NCBI GenBank assembly: GCA_020638835.1
Contig: JACKHV010000001.1
Coordinates: 992,001 to 1,056,000 of the forward strand
From: Planctomycetota bacterium
GTDB lineage: Bacteria; Planctomycetota; UBA1135; GCA-002686595
Length of the DNA: 64,000 nucleotides
Direction: 5' to 3'
Part shown: positions 33,554 to 42,528 of the stretch, piece by piece
Layout: every line of letters begins with the position of its first letter
Numbering within the stretch: the first letter of the stretch is position 1
Notes under the pieces: model-generated
Databases searched by the model: none
Told to the model about the DNA's origin: nothing
What the model saw: the letters and a program-made list of their open reading frames with translations, nothing else
Program-made: the position numbers and the translations under genes

Positions 33554-35116
33554 TCAGTAGCCGAGTGCGCGGAAGATGCGCAAGGTCTCGGGATCGTCGC
33601 GACCGAGCTGTTCGCGGCGATCCTGCAGCTCGCGCGCGAGCCGCTCGAAGTGCTCGTCGGCGGTGGAGAAGCGCAACAGCTCCGCGCGCAGCCGGTCGAT
33701 CGGCGCGTCGGGCGGCGGCGCCTGCGACAGGTCGAACGCCTCGAGCGGGTCGTTCGCCAGGTCGAAGAGTTCTTCGCTGAGCAGCACCAGGCGGTCGTGT
33801 CCGGGCCGCTCGAGGTCGGGGAGGTGCGTGTAGCGCCGCAGGAACTTCCAGTCGCCGATGCGCGCGGCCTTGGTTTGCACGGCTTGCGACTTCTCGGCGC
33901 GCTCGACCTTTTCGCAGAACACCGGGCGCGGCGCTTCGTCCAGCTCGAGCAGGCGCGTGCGCGAGGTTCCGCGCGGACCGTCGCCGGCGGGGGACAGGCG
34001 CGGCAGGCGCAGCAGGTCGAGGATCGTCGGCGCGAGGTCGCACAGCGAGAGGTCGCCGTCCCGCACGCCGACGGGATCGCCGTGCGCGAGCGCGTCCGGG
34101 ACGCGCAGGATGCCGGGCACGCGGCACGTCGCCTCGTAGGCGTAGCGTCCGTGCTCGAACCAGTAGTCGTGTTCGCCGAGGCTCTCGCCGTGGTCGGCGA
34201 CGATCAGCACGAGCGTGTTCTCGAGCTCGCCGCTCGCGCGCAGCACGTCGAGCAGGCGCCCGATCTCGGCGTCGACGGCGTGCACTTCGCCGTCGTAGCG
34301 GTCGATCACGCGCGCCGCGTCGACGCGACCGTCCGCGTCGCGATCGGAGGGCAGCAGGTTGTACTCCGCGATCCACTGTCCGCCCGTACCGTCCGCGCGC
34401 GGTTCGGACGACGGCGGGATCCAGCGCGGTTCGGTGCTCGTGAACACATCGTGTTCCGGCGGCGGCGCGTAGAGACCGTGTGGATCCATGTAGTGCAAGT
34501 ACAGGAACCACGGCTTGCCTTCGCGCACGAACGGCCGCTCGGGGCCGGCGCTCTCGGCCGGTCGATCGGCGAGTCCGAGCGCGAAGAGCGCGCCGTCGGT
34601 CAGCGAGACGGCGCCGCGCTGCGGCACGTCCTCGGGCGGGACGCCCTGCAGCTCGGGCATGTCCTCGACCCACAGGTCGAAGCCGTCGGCGAGCCCCGAG
34701 AGCTCGTCCTTGAGTACGTAGTTGCCGACGATCGCGCCCGTGCGCCAGCCGGCTTCCTTCAAGCCGTGCGCGAGCGTGCGCGTGCCGTGCGGCAGCGGCG
34801 TGGTGAGGTCGCGCACGCCGTGGTCGTGGGGGTAGAGCCCGGTGAGCAGGCTCGCGACGGCGGGCGTGGTCTTCGCGCGCGGGCTCTGGAGGTGGGTGAA
34901 GCGCAGGGCTTCGTTCGCGAACTCGTCGAGTCGCGGGGTGGTGATGCGATCACCCTGCGCCACGACGCGGTCCGCGCGCAGCGTGTCGACGACGATGACG
35001 AGGACGTTGGGCGGAGGGGTCTTGCGGGCGCAGCTGGGGATGGCGAGCAGGGTGAGGAGGAGGAGGCGACCGTACGGTGCCGCACGACTTGTTGCGGCCG
35101 GACGACAGGTTTTCAC
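33554..35116 (-). CDS. Sulfatase-fold (alkaline phosphatase superfamily) hydrolase, lipoprotein-like
   Basis: 520 residues with an N-terminal hydrophobic segment ending in 'LAIPSC', a plausible lipobox, so probably membrane-anchored outside the cytoplasm. The fold is clear: 'VLVIVVDTLRADR' (Asp44 and Asp49, metal ligands), 'LYPHDHGVRDL', 'YLHYMDPHGLYAPPPEH', and 'LVLIVADHGESLGEH' (metal site). The activation motif C/S-x-P-S-R is replaced by T-T-P-A-V: Thr83 sits where the formylglycine Cys should be, and the Arg is Val87. That makes a true sulfatase unlikely and suggests a Thr-nucleophile phosphotransferase or phosphodiesterase, as in EptA-like enzymes. The GTG start and first 20 or so codons lie inside a 136-bp palindrome; the true start is uncertain. 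Confidence 0.8.
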   Translation of the reverse strand: MKTCRPAATSRAAPYGRLLLLTLLAIPSCARKTPPPNVLVIVVDTLRADRVVAQGDRITTPRLDEFANEALRFTHLQSPRAKTTPAVASLLTGLYPHDHGVRDLTTPLPHGTRTLAHGLKEAGWRTGAIVGNYVLKDELSGLADGFDLWVEDMPELQGVPPEDVPQRGAVSLTDGALFALGLADRPAESAGPERPFVREGKPWFLYLHYMDPHGLYAPPPEHDVFTSTEPRWIPPSSEPRADGTGGQWIAEYNLLPSDRDADGRVDAARVIDRYDGEVHAVDAEIGRLLDVLRASGELENTLVLIVADHGESLGEHDYWFEHGRYAYEATCRVPGILRVPDALAHGDPVGVRDGDLSLCDLAPTILDLLRLPRLSPAGDGPRGTSRTRLLELDEAPRPVFCEKVERAEKSQAVQTKAARIGDWKFLRRYTHLPDLERPGHDRLVLLSEELFDLANDPLEAFDLSQAPPPDAPIDRLRAELLRFSTADEHFERLARELQDRREQLGRDDPETLRIFRALGY

Positions 35117-35189
35117 CAGGCGCCTGGTGAAAACCTGTCGTCCGGCCGCAACAAGTCGTGCGGCACCGTACGGTCGCCTCCTCCTCCTC
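35054..35189. repeat. Perfect 136-bp palindrome (68-bp arms, no spacer)
   Basis: The arms 35054-35121 and 35122-35189 are exact reverse complements with the symmetry centre between 35121 and 35122. The outer 8 bases of each arm are GA/CT-rich triplets. The inner arm reads GTGAAAACC next to the centre and TGCGGCACC-GTACGG further out. It covers the 5' end of the sulfatase-like gene and the gap before the repeat-protein gene. A related, shorter element lies at 44545-44651; both carry a T-G-C-G-G-C-A-C-(C)-G-T-A-C core toward their outer ends. It could be a mobile palindromic element (MITE/REP-like), a transcription-ending fold, or an assembly artefact. Confidence 0.85.
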
Positions 35190-35197
35190 CATCACCC

Positions 35198-38100
35198 TCA
35201 CTCCTCCCCGAACCTCAGCCGCAGGATGCGTTCCTTCTGCCCCTTGAGCGTCACCGAGCGGCGCTTCTCGCGGCCCTCGTCGTCGGTGCCGACGACCTCG
35301 TACTTGCCGGGTGCGAGCGGCCCGACGCGGCGTTCCGTCGTGTCCAGCCCGCGCGCCATGTTCTCCTGGAAGCTCGCCATCGAGCGCAAGCCGGAGACCT
35401 CGCGCCCGGCTTCGTCCGTCACCGACAGGCGCATGCGCACCGGATTGCCGTCCGCGTCCTCGGCGCGCACGATCAGCGTCGTCGAGTCGGTGAGTCCGAG
35501 GTCGACCTCCGTGCGCTCGTCCTCGCGCACCGTCACGCGCACCGGATCGGCGGCGGCGTCGCGGCCGCGCGCTTCGACCCAGACCTCGCCGGCCGGCAGG
35601 CCCTTGTAGAGGAAGCGGCCGTTCGCGTCCGTGCTGACGGAGCTGACGCGCGCGAGCAAGGCCCCCGACGCGTCGCGCACGTAGAGCGCCACGCCGGAGC
35701 GCGGTTCGCCGTCGGGGCCGGTCACGCGCCCCGCGACCTCGCCGGCCTTGCCGAGTCGCACGCGCAGCTCGGGCGTCGGCTCGCCTTCCTTCACCTCGAT
35801 GTCGGGCACGACGGTCGCGGCGAAGTCACCGCCGCCGCCGAGGAAGTTGGCACCGCCCGCGCGCAAGTCGTAGACGCCGGGCTCGAGGTCCTCGAACACG
35901 AAGCGCCCTTCCTCGTCGGTGCGCTCCATGTTGCCCATGCCCATGCCGGTGACCGTCGGCAGCCCCGTCTTGCGCTCGAGGCTGACCATCATCTCCGGCA
36001 GCGGACCGCCGTCCTTTCCGAGCAACTGACCCGCGATCGATCCGCCGGGCAGCGCGAGGTCCAGTCGGAACTCGGTGCGCTCGGGGATCACGACGGGGAA
36101 CTCGCTGCCCGAGCGGCCGAAGCCGGCGCGCGTGTAGATCACGGTCGCGCGTCCGGCGCCGTCGATCTCGAGCTCGTAGGTGCCGTCCTTCTTCACGTCG
36201 GCGGGCTCGAAGTTGTCGAGCACCGAACCGCCCTCGCGCATCACCGTGACCATGCCGCCGTCGACGGGCGCGCCGGACTTCGTGACGCGTCCAAAGATGC
36301 GCACCGGAGCCTCCGGCGGCGCGCCGAGCACGACTTCGGTGACTTCACCGTCGACGACCGTCGCCGAGGTCATCTCCATCATCTTCATGAAGCTGGCGGG
36401 GGAGGGGTTGTCGGTCTTCTCCATCTCCGCTTGCACCTTGCCCATGTCGGGCTGCGCCATGACCTGGTAGGTGCCGGGTTGCAGGCGTTCGAGCGTGAAC
36501 TCGCCGCGCTCGTCGCTGGTCGTGTTGCCCGGCGGGCGTCCATTGCCGCTCTGCGTGAAGGCCATGATCGAGCGGCCCGACTCCGGTCGACCTTCCTTGT
36601 CGTAGATCACGCCGTGGATCGTTCCGCCGCGGCGCAGCTCGAGGACGAGCGCGGTCTGCTGGTCGCCCGCGCGCAGCTCCATGCCGCGCGCCCCGCTCGG
36701 CGCCCAGCTCGCTTCCGTCGCGAAGAGCTCGTAGCTGCCCGGAGCGACGCCTTCGAGCGTGAACGAGCCGTCGGCCTTCGAGAACGCCGTCTGTTCCTCG
36801 CCGCCGAAGCTCATGCCCCAAGGCGTCGAAGCGGCCGTCGACGGATCGCGCAAGCTGACGGTCGCGCCGCGCACCGCGTTGCCGTCGGGGTCGACGACCG
36901 TGCCGGAGAGCATTGCGGCGGGAAGCATGCGCACGAGCACTTCCTCGCCGTCCGCGAAGACCTCCAGCGGGTCGACTTCCTGGATCAGGCCCTGCTTCGC
37001 GACGCTCACGGTCCAGCGCCCGCGCCAGATGCCCTCGACGAAGTAGCGCCCGTTCTCGTCGCCCTCGGGCGCGGGCTGCTCGGGCTCCAGGACCAGGTTC
37101 CTGCCGCCGAACATCCCCGCGAAGTCGGGTTCGTCCGACGCTTCTTTCACGGAGACCTTCGCGCCGAGCACCGGCGCGCCGCCCGCGTCGACGACGCGCA
37201 TCGTGAGCCCTTCGGGTTCCGCGACGACGAGCGCGAGGTCCGCGGTGCCGGCCGCGACCTCGACCGCCGTGTCGCGCCACGTCTTGCCGTCCTCGCGCGT
37301 CCACTCCGCGGTGACTTGGTAGTCGCCTTCGACGAGGCCCGCGACGCGGAAGGCGCCGTCCGCGCCGGCGGTCGCGCTGTACTCCTGCGGTTCGTCCATG
37401 CCGCGCCAGCGCGGCGGGCCGCCGGCAGCCCGGGCCGCGCGCTTCGCGACGAGCGTCGCACCGGCGGCGGCGGATCCGTCCGAGGTCCGCACCGTGCCGG
37501 AGATCGAGAGCCCGCTCGAGAGCACGACGTCGACGCCGGCGCGCACGTCGCCGTCCTGCACGTCGAGGTCGTCGACGCGCCCCGCGACGAAGCCGTCCGC
37601 CGTCGCGCGCACGGAGCCCTTGCCGGGCCGCACGCCTTGCAGGCGGTACGCACCCTTCGCGTCGGACTTCGCCGGCTCGCGCGTCTCGCCCATCATCGCG
37701 AAGCGGTTCGCCGACTCCCACGCGACTTCGGCGTCCGCGACCGGAGCGCCGCGCTCGTCGATCACGTGGCCGGTGATGCGTGCGCCGAGCTTGTACTCGA
37801 GGTCGCAGCCGCCCAGCTGACCCGCCTCGAGCTCGATGCCGAGCTTGCTGAAGGAAGCCCAGTGCTCGGGCGACGAGCGCACGATCCAGCCGTTCTCCGT
37901 CGAGAGCCCGCCGAAGACCGCGCGCCCTTCCGCGTCGAGCATCACCTTGCGCTCGTTCAAGCGGCCGCCCCACATCCCGCCGCGTCCGCGCGGCATGCCG
38001 ACCAGCTCGACGAGGATGCCCTCGAGCCGCTCGTCGGAAGTCGCGCCCGCCGGCCGCACGCCGGTGACCTCGAGCGCCGCGCCGAGCTTCGGCTCGAGGC

Positions 38101-38605
38101 GCAGCGCGTCGGTGCCCTGCGAGAGCTCCGACTGTTCCAAGTACAAGTAGCGCGAGTCGAGCCACAAGCGCGACGCGCCCTCGACGCTCTGCCGGAAGCG
38201 GAAGTAGCCGTTCTCGACGGGGACGCGGCGCAGGTCGGCGGGCTGTTCGAGCAACACGTCGTCCCACTCGCCCGCGTCGAGTCCGCGACGCCGCGCGAGC
38301 ACCCACACGCCGAGGTCTTCCGCCGGCGCGCCGAGCGGCACGACGACCGTGCCTTCGACCCACTCGCCGGATCCCACCGACTCGCGGTCCGCCGCTGCGC
38401 GCTGTTCGCCCGCCGTCGCGCTCGCCGCGAGCGCTTCCTTCGCCCGCGGTGCGTTCAGCTCTCCGGCGTCCGGCTCGAGCGCGAGCGGGCCGTCGTCCTC
38501 CGCTTCGAGCACCGCGACGTCGTCCGTCGACGGTCGGTTCATCCAGTACGCTCCGCCGGCGGCGAGGACGAGGAGCACGACGAGGGGGACGAGGAGGCGT
38601 TGCAT
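35198..38605 (-). CDS. Giant membrane-anchored carboxypeptidase-regulatory-repeat protein
   Basis: 1135 residues: one N-terminal transmembrane segment ('LLVPLVVLLVLAAGGAYW', about 3-22), an acidic linker of about 60 residues, then at least eight consecutive beta-sandwich repeats of the carboxypeptidase-regulatory-like (CarboxypepD_reg/B-type Ig) type. Each repeat has the form G-x-V-x-D-x-x-G-x-P-[VL]-x-G-A-x-V, then a G-x-[FY]-x-[FLV]-x-x-[VL]-x-P-G-x-Y strand, for example near 'GHVIDERGAPVADAEV', 'GTVVDPDGNAVRGATV' and 'GRVTGPDGEPRSGVAL'. These domains usually serve as surface or adhesion modules. ATG at 38605 precedes the membrane helix; the frame is open to 38656. Its 3' end lies 9 bases from the palindrome. 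Location is outside the inner membrane; partner unknown. Confidence 0.85.
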   Translation of the reverse strand: MQRLLVPLVVLLVLAAGGAYWMNRPSTDDVAVLEAEDDGPLALEPDAGELNAPRAKEALAASATAGEQRAAADRESVGSGEWVEGTVVVPLGAPAEDLGVWVLARRRGLDAGEWDDVLLEQPADLRRVPVENGYFRFRQSVEGASRLWLDSRYLYLEQSELSQGTDALRLEPKLGAALEVTGVRPAGATSDERLEGILVELVGMPRGRGGMWGGRLNERKVMLDAEGRAVFGGLSTENGWIVRSSPEHWASFSKLGIELEAGQLGGCDLEYKLGARITGHVIDERGAPVADAEVAWESANRFAMMGETREPAKSDAKGAYRLQGVRPGKGSVRATADGFVAGRVDDLDVQDGDVRAGVDVVLSSGLSISGTVRTSDGSAAAGATLVAKRAARAAGGPPRWRGMDEPQEYSATAGADGAFRVAGLVEGDYQVTAEWTREDGKTWRDTAVEVAAGTADLALVVAEPEGLTMRVVDAGGAPVLGAKVSVKEASDEPDFAGMFGGRNLVLEPEQPAPEGDENGRYFVEGIWRGRWTVSVAKQGLIQEVDPLEVFADGEEVLVRMLPAAMLSGTVVDPDGNAVRGATVSLRDPSTAASTPWGMSFGGEEQTAFSKADGSFTLEGVAPGSYELFATEASWAPSGARGMELRAGDQQTALVLELRRGGTIHGVIYDKEGRPESGRSIMAFTQSGNGRPPGNTTSDERGEFTLERLQPGTYQVMAQPDMGKVQAEMEKTDNPSPASFMKMMEMTSATVVDGEVTEVVLGAPPEAPVRIFGRVTKSGAPVDGGMVTVMREGGSVLDNFEPADVKKDGTYELEIDGAGRATVIYTRAGFGRSGSEFPVVIPERTEFRLDLALPGGSIAGQLLGKDGGPLPEMMVSLERKTGLPTVTGMGMGNMERTDEEGRFVFEDLEPGVYDLRAGGANFLGGGGDFAATVVPDIEVKEGEPTPELRVRLGKAGEVAGRVTGPDGEPRSGVALYVRDASGALLARVSSVSTDANGRFLYKGLPAGEVWVEARGRDAAADPVRVTVREDERTEVDLGLTDSTTLIVRAEDADGNPVRMRLSVTDEAGREVSGLRSMASFQENMARGLDTTERRVGPLAPGKYEVVGTDDEGREKRRSVTLKGQKERILRLRFGEE

Positions 38606-38824
38606 GGGGGAGCCTGGGCTGGGGGGCACGGCGCGGCGCGCGGTCGAGCGTTCCATTCTCCGGTCGCATCGAGCGCGGTCCAGGAGCTGTCGGAACTCGC
38701 CTTGGCTACGCGCGGGAGGCCCCGGGAGTTTCTGCGGACCGCGGGACTTGTCGCCGCGGGGCGGCGCGTCGGTCCGCGAGGGGCTCCTGACGGCGAATCC
38801 GGCGCGCTCGGCCCTCCGACCCGC

Positions 38825-38830
38825 TAGAAT
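38825..38830 (+). promoter_or_regulatory. Candidate -10 box (TAGAAT) of the propionate operon
   Basis: TAGAAT here predicts a transcript start near 38837. That would leave the ATG at 38842 almost leaderless but put the ATG at 38857 about 20 bases in, behind a GGAG. No -35 match is obvious. Confidence 0.35.
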
Positions 38831-38856
38831 CCCCGCCCCCGATGGCGGAGCGCAGC

Positions 38857-40503
38857 ATGACCGACGAGACGATCCAGAGCCCCCCGGACCCGAATGCGGC
38901 GTGGCGGGAGCGGACCTTTGGGCCCGCCGCGGCGCGCTTCGGCGAGCGGCGCGAGGCCTTCGAGACGAGCAGCGGGATCGCGCGCGAGCCGCTCTACGGA
39001 CCCAGCCCGGGCGGAGCCCCCGGCGAGTACCCGTTCACGCGCGGCGTGCAGCCCACGATGTACCGCGGGCGGCTGTGGACGATGCGCCAGTACGCCGGCT
39101 TCACCAGCGCGCGGGAGACGAACAAGCGCTTCCACCTCCTGCTGGAGCGCGGGCAGACGGGGCTCTCGACGGCCTTCGACCTGCCGACGCAGATCGGCTA
39201 CGACTCGGACGACCCGCTCGCGCGGCCGGAGGTGGGGCGCGTCGGCGTGCCGATCAACTCGCTGCGCGACATGGAGTTCCTGTTCGACGGCATCCGCCTC
39301 GACCAGGTCTCGACGTCGATGACGATCAACGCGACCGCGTGCTTCCTGCTCGCCGGCTACGTCGCGCTGGCGCGGCGCCAGGGCGTCGACTCGAAGGCGC
39401 TGCGCGGCACGGTGCAGAACGACATCCTGAAGGAGTACGCGGCGCGCGGGAACTACCGCTTCCCCGTCGGACCTTCGATGCGCCTGACGACCGACCTGAT
39501 GGCGTTCTGCGCGCAAGAAGTGCCCAGTTGGAACACGATCAGCATCTCGGGCTACCACATCCGCGAGGCGGGCTCGACGGCCGTGCAGGAACTGGCGTTC
39601 ACCTTCTCGAACGCGAAGAGCTACGTGCGCGCCGCGATGGCCGCCGGGCTCGACGTCGACACCTTCGCGCCGCGGCTCTCGTTCTTCTTCAACGCGCACA
39701 ACGACCTCTTCGAGGAAGTGGCGAAGTTCCGCGCCGCGCGCCGCATCTGGGCGCGGATGATGCGTGAGGAGTTCGGGGCGCGGGACCAGAAGAGCTGGAT
39801 GCTGCGCTTCCACACGCAGACCGCCGGCTCGATGCTGACCAGCCAACAACCGGACAACAACGCGGTGCGCGTGACGATCCAGGCGCTCGCAGCGGTGCTC
39901 GGCGGGACGCAGTCGCTGCACACCAACAGCCGGGATGAAGCGCTGTCGTTGCCCACGGAGTCGTCCGTGCAGCTCGCGCTGCGCACCCAACAGATCATCG
40001 CGCAGGAATCGGGCGTCGCGGACGTGATCGATCCGCTCGGCGGCGCGCCGTACATCGAAGCGCTGACGGACGATGTCGAAGCGCGCGCGCTGAAGTTGAT
40101 CGCCGAGATCGACGAGATGGGCGGCAGCGTCGAGGCGATCGAACGCGGCTTCGTCCAGCGTGAGATCCATCGGTCCGCCATGCAGTGGCAACGCGAAGTG
40201 GAGCGCGGGGAACGCATCATCGTCGGCGTCAACGAGTACCGCACCGACGAAGCGCCGCCCGAGATCTTCCGGCCCGACGACTCCGCGCGCGACCAGGTGC
40301 TCGACGACCTCGCCGCGATCCGCGAGGAACGCGACGACTCGGCCGTGCGGGCGTCGCTCGGCGCGATCGAGCGCGCGGCGAAGGACGGCACGAACCTGAT
40401 GCACCCGATCCTCGAGGCGGTCGACCGCTACGCCACGCTCGGCGAGGTCTGCGGCCTGCTCGAGGGCCTGTTCGGCAAGTACCGCGGCCCGGAGGGCTTC
40501 TGA
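38857..40503 (+). CDS. Methylmalonyl-CoA mutase, catalytic (large) subunit
   Basis: Adenosylcobalamin-dependent isomerase that interconverts (R)-methylmalonyl-CoA and succinyl-CoA. The 548 residues cover only the TIM-barrel substrate domain; the C-terminal cobalamin-binding domain (D-x-H-x-x-G) is absent and must come from a separate subunit, which is not in this window. Typical motifs are 'YRGRLWTMRQYAGF', 'GQTGLSTAFDLPTQIGYDSD', 'TISISGYHIREAGSTA', 'FFFNAHNDLFEEVAKFRAARR' (shortened by family convention) and 'QSLHTNSRDEALSLPTE'. I prefer ATG 38857 because GGAG lies 7 bases upstream and the earlier ATG (38842) would be leaderless. It is the first gene of a five-gene operon converting propionyl-CoA to succinyl-CoA. 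Confidence 0.92.
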   Translation: MTDETIQSPPDPNAAWRERTFGPAAARFGERREAFETSSGIAREPLYGPSPGGAPGEYPFTRGVQPTMYRGRLWTMRQYAGFTSARETNKRFHLLLERGQTGLSTAFDLPTQIGYDSDDPLARPEVGRVGVPINSLRDMEFLFDGIRLDQVSTSMTINATACFLLAGYVALARRQGVDSKALRGTVQNDILKEYAARGNYRFPVGPSMRLTTDLMAFCAQEVPSWNTISISGYHIREAGSTAVQELAFTFSNAKSYVRAAMAAGLDVDTFAPRLSFFFNAHNDLFEEVAKFRAARRIWARMMREEFGARDQKSWMLRFHTQTAGSMLTSQQPDNNAVRVTIQALAAVLGGTQSLHTNSRDEALSLPTESSVQLALRTQQIIAQESGVADVIDPLGGAPYIEALTDDVEARALKLIAEIDEMGGSVEAIERGFVQREIHRSAMQWQREVERGERIIVGVNEYRTDEAPPEIFRPDDSARDQVLDDLAAIREERDDSAVRASLGAIERAAKDGTNLMHPILEAVDRYATLGEVCGLLEGLFGKYRGPEGF

Positions 40504-40937
40504 TGGGCACCCCCGAAGCGCTGCGCGGCGTCGTCCGCGGCTTGCACCACGTCGCGATCGTCGTGCCGTCGATCGCGGACGCGCGCCCGAGCTACGAAGG
40601 CCTCGGCATGACCGCCGGCGAACCCGAGTACGTCGCCGATCAGAAGGTGAACGTGCTCGTCTGCATGGCGGGGGACCAGCGCATCGAGCTGGTCGAGCCG
40701 GCGGCCGACGACTCGCCCGTCACCTCCTTCCTGGCGAAGCGCGGCGGCGGGCTGCACCACCTCGCCTTCCGCGTCGACGACGTCGCGCAGGCGATCGAGA
40801 CGCTGATGGCGCGCGGTCTGCGCATGATCGACGAAGCGCCGCGGCCCGGCGCGCACGGCACCCGAATCGCGTTCGTCCACCCCAAGGCGACCGGCGGGGT
40901 CCTGATGGAACTCGTCGAAGAACCCGCGGGGCACTGA
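40503..40937 (+). CDS. mce: Methylmalonyl-CoA epimerase
   Basis: Interconverts (S)- and (R)-methylmalonyl-CoA, linking the carboxylase to the mutase. The 144-residue protein is a small vicinal-oxygen-chelate fold with two halves. Metal ligands are visible: His near residue 15 in 'LHHVAIVV', His in 'GGLHHLAFRV', Gln/Glu in 'DQRIELVEPA' and Glu in 'VLMELVEE'. 'LAKRGGGLHHLAFRVDD' matches the epimerase subgroup rather than glyoxalase I. The ATG overlaps the stop of the mutase gene, so the two are translationally coupled. Confidence 0.92.
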   Translation: MGTPEALRGVVRGLHHVAIVVPSIADARPSYEGLGMTAGEPEYVADQKVNVLVCMAGDQRIELVEPAADDSPVTSFLAKRGGGLHHLAFRVDDVAQAIETLMARGLRMIDEAPRPGAHGTRIAFVHPKATGGVLMELVEEPAGH

Positions 40938-40977
40938 TCCTCGAACCCGAGCGCCGCGCGAGCGGCGAGCACCGAAG

Positions 40978-42528
40978 ATGACCCACGAAACTCCCCTCGA
41001 GCGCCTGCACCGCATGCGCGAAGCCACGCTGGTCGGCGGCGGCGAGAAGCGCATCGCGGCGCAACACGCGAAGGGCAAGCTCACCGCGCGCGAGCGCATC
41101 GACCTGTTCCTCGACGAAGGCTCGTTCGTGGAACTCGACCGCTTCGTCACGCACCGCTGCACCGACTTCGGCATGCAGGAGGAGAAGATCCTCGGCGACG
41201 GCGTCGTGACCGGTCACGGAACCGTCGACGGGCGCCCCGTCTACCTCTTCAGCCAGGACTTCACGGTGTTCGGCGGCTCGCTGTCGGAATCGCACGCCGA
41301 GAAGATCTGCAAGGTGATGGACATGGCGACGAAGGTCGGCGTGCCGATCGTCGGCCTGAACGACTCGGGCGGCGCGCGCATCCAGGAAGGCGTGGCGAGC
41401 CTCGGCGGCTACGCGGAGATCTTCTGGCGCAACACGCGAGCTTCGGGCGTCGTGCCGCAGCTCAGCGCGATCGTCGGCCCGTGCGCTGGCGGCGCGGTGT
41501 ACAGCCCCGCGATCACGGACTTCATCGCGATGGTCGACCAGACCTCGTACATGCACATCACGGGTCCGGACGTGGTCAAGACGGTGACGCACGAAGTCGT
41601 CACGTCGGAAGAACTCGGCGGCGCGTCGGTGCACATGGAGAAGTCGGGCGTCGCGCACTTCGTCTCGCCCGACGGCAAGTCGTGCATGATGCTGCTGCGC
41701 AAGCTGCTCTCGTACCTGCCGCTGAACAACGCGGAGGACCCGCCTTTCGTCCCGACCGACGACCCGTCGGACCGCGAAGAGGTCGCGCTGGACGAACTCG
41801 TCCCCGAGGACTCGTCGAAGCCCTACGACATGAAGGGCGTGATCCGTCGCGTGGTGGACGAAGACTCGTTCATGGAGGTCCAGGAGGGCTTCGCGCGCAA
41901 CTTGCTCGTAGGCTTCGCGCGCCTCGGCGGCCACGTCGTCGGCGTCGTCGCGAACCAACCGGCGGTGCTCGCGGGCTGCCTCGACATCGACGCCTCGGTG
42001 AAGGGCGCGCGCTTCATCCGCTTCTGCGACGCGTTCAACATCCCGATCGTCACCTTCGAGGACGTCCCCGGCTTCCTGCCCGGCACCGATCAGGAGTACG
42101 GCGGCATCATCCGCCACGGCGCGAAGCTGCTCTACGCCTACTGCGAGGCGACCGTGCCCAAGCTGACCGTCATCACGCGCAAGGCCTACGGCGGCGCGTA
42201 CGACGTGATGGGCTCGAAGCACATCCGCGCCGACGTGAACATCGCGTGGCCCGGCGCGATGGTCGCCGTGATGGGCGCCGCCGGCGCCGCGAAGATCATC
42301 CACCGCCGCGAGATCCAAGCGGCGAAGGACCCGGTCGCGCTCGAGAAGCAGCGCACCGACGAGTACGAGGAGACCTTCAACAACCCGTACTTCGCCGCCG
42401 GCCGCGGCTTCGTCGACGACGTGATCGAAGCGCGCAAGACGCGCCCGTACCTGATTCGCTCGCTGAACCTGCTGAAGGGCAAGCACGAGGAGAAGCCGGT
42501 CCGCAAGCACGGGAACGTTCCGCTGTGA
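40978..42528 (+). CDS. Acyl-CoA (propionyl-CoA) carboxylase, carboxyltransferase beta subunit
   Basis: Moves CO2 from carboxybiotin to propionyl-CoA (or a related short acyl-CoA). 516 residues, the normal length. Landmarks are 'KLTARERIDLFLDEGSFVE' near the start, 'FSQDFTVFGGSLSESHAEKI', the oxyanion-hole stretches 'NDSGGARIQEGVASLGGYA' and 'GPCAGGAVYSPAITDFI', and 'ITRKAYGGAYDVMGSKH' in the C-terminal half. Decarboxylase subunits share this fold, but the biotin carboxylase and carrier genes that follow favour a carboxylase. A 40-base gap separates it from the epimerase gene, while its stop overlaps the next GTG start. Confidence 0.92.
   Translation: MTHETPLERLHRMREATLVGGGEKRIAAQHAKGKLTARERIDLFLDEGSFVELDRFVTHRCTDFGMQEEKILGDGVVTGHGTVDGRPVYLFSQDFTVFGGSLSESHAEKICKVMDMATKVGVPIVGLNDSGGARIQEGVASLGGYAEIFWRNTRASGVVPQLSAIVGPCAGGAVYSPAITDFIAMVDQTSYMHITGPDVVKTVTHEVVTSEELGGASVHMEKSGVAHFVSPDGKSCMMLLRKLLSYLPLNNAEDPPFVPTDDPSDREEVALDELVPEDSSKPYDMKGVIRRVVDEDSFMEVQEGFARNLLVGFARLGGHVVGVVANQPAVLAGCLDIDASVKGARFIRFCDAFNIPIVTFEDVPGFLPGTDQEYGGIIRHGAKLLYAYCEATVPKLTVITRKAYGGAYDVMGSKHIRADVNIAWPGAMVAVMGAAGAAKIIHRREIQAAKDPVALEKQRTDEYEETFNNPYFAAGRGFVDDVIEARKTRPYLIRSLNLLKGKHEEKPVRKHGNVPL

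Noticed and set aside
33650..38827. A 1725-codon plus-strand open frame opposite the sulfatase-like and repeat-protein genes
   Set aside because: Antisense to two well-supported genes; the translation has Arg/Val/Ala-biased composition with no domain, as expected for a shadow frame in high-GC DNA.
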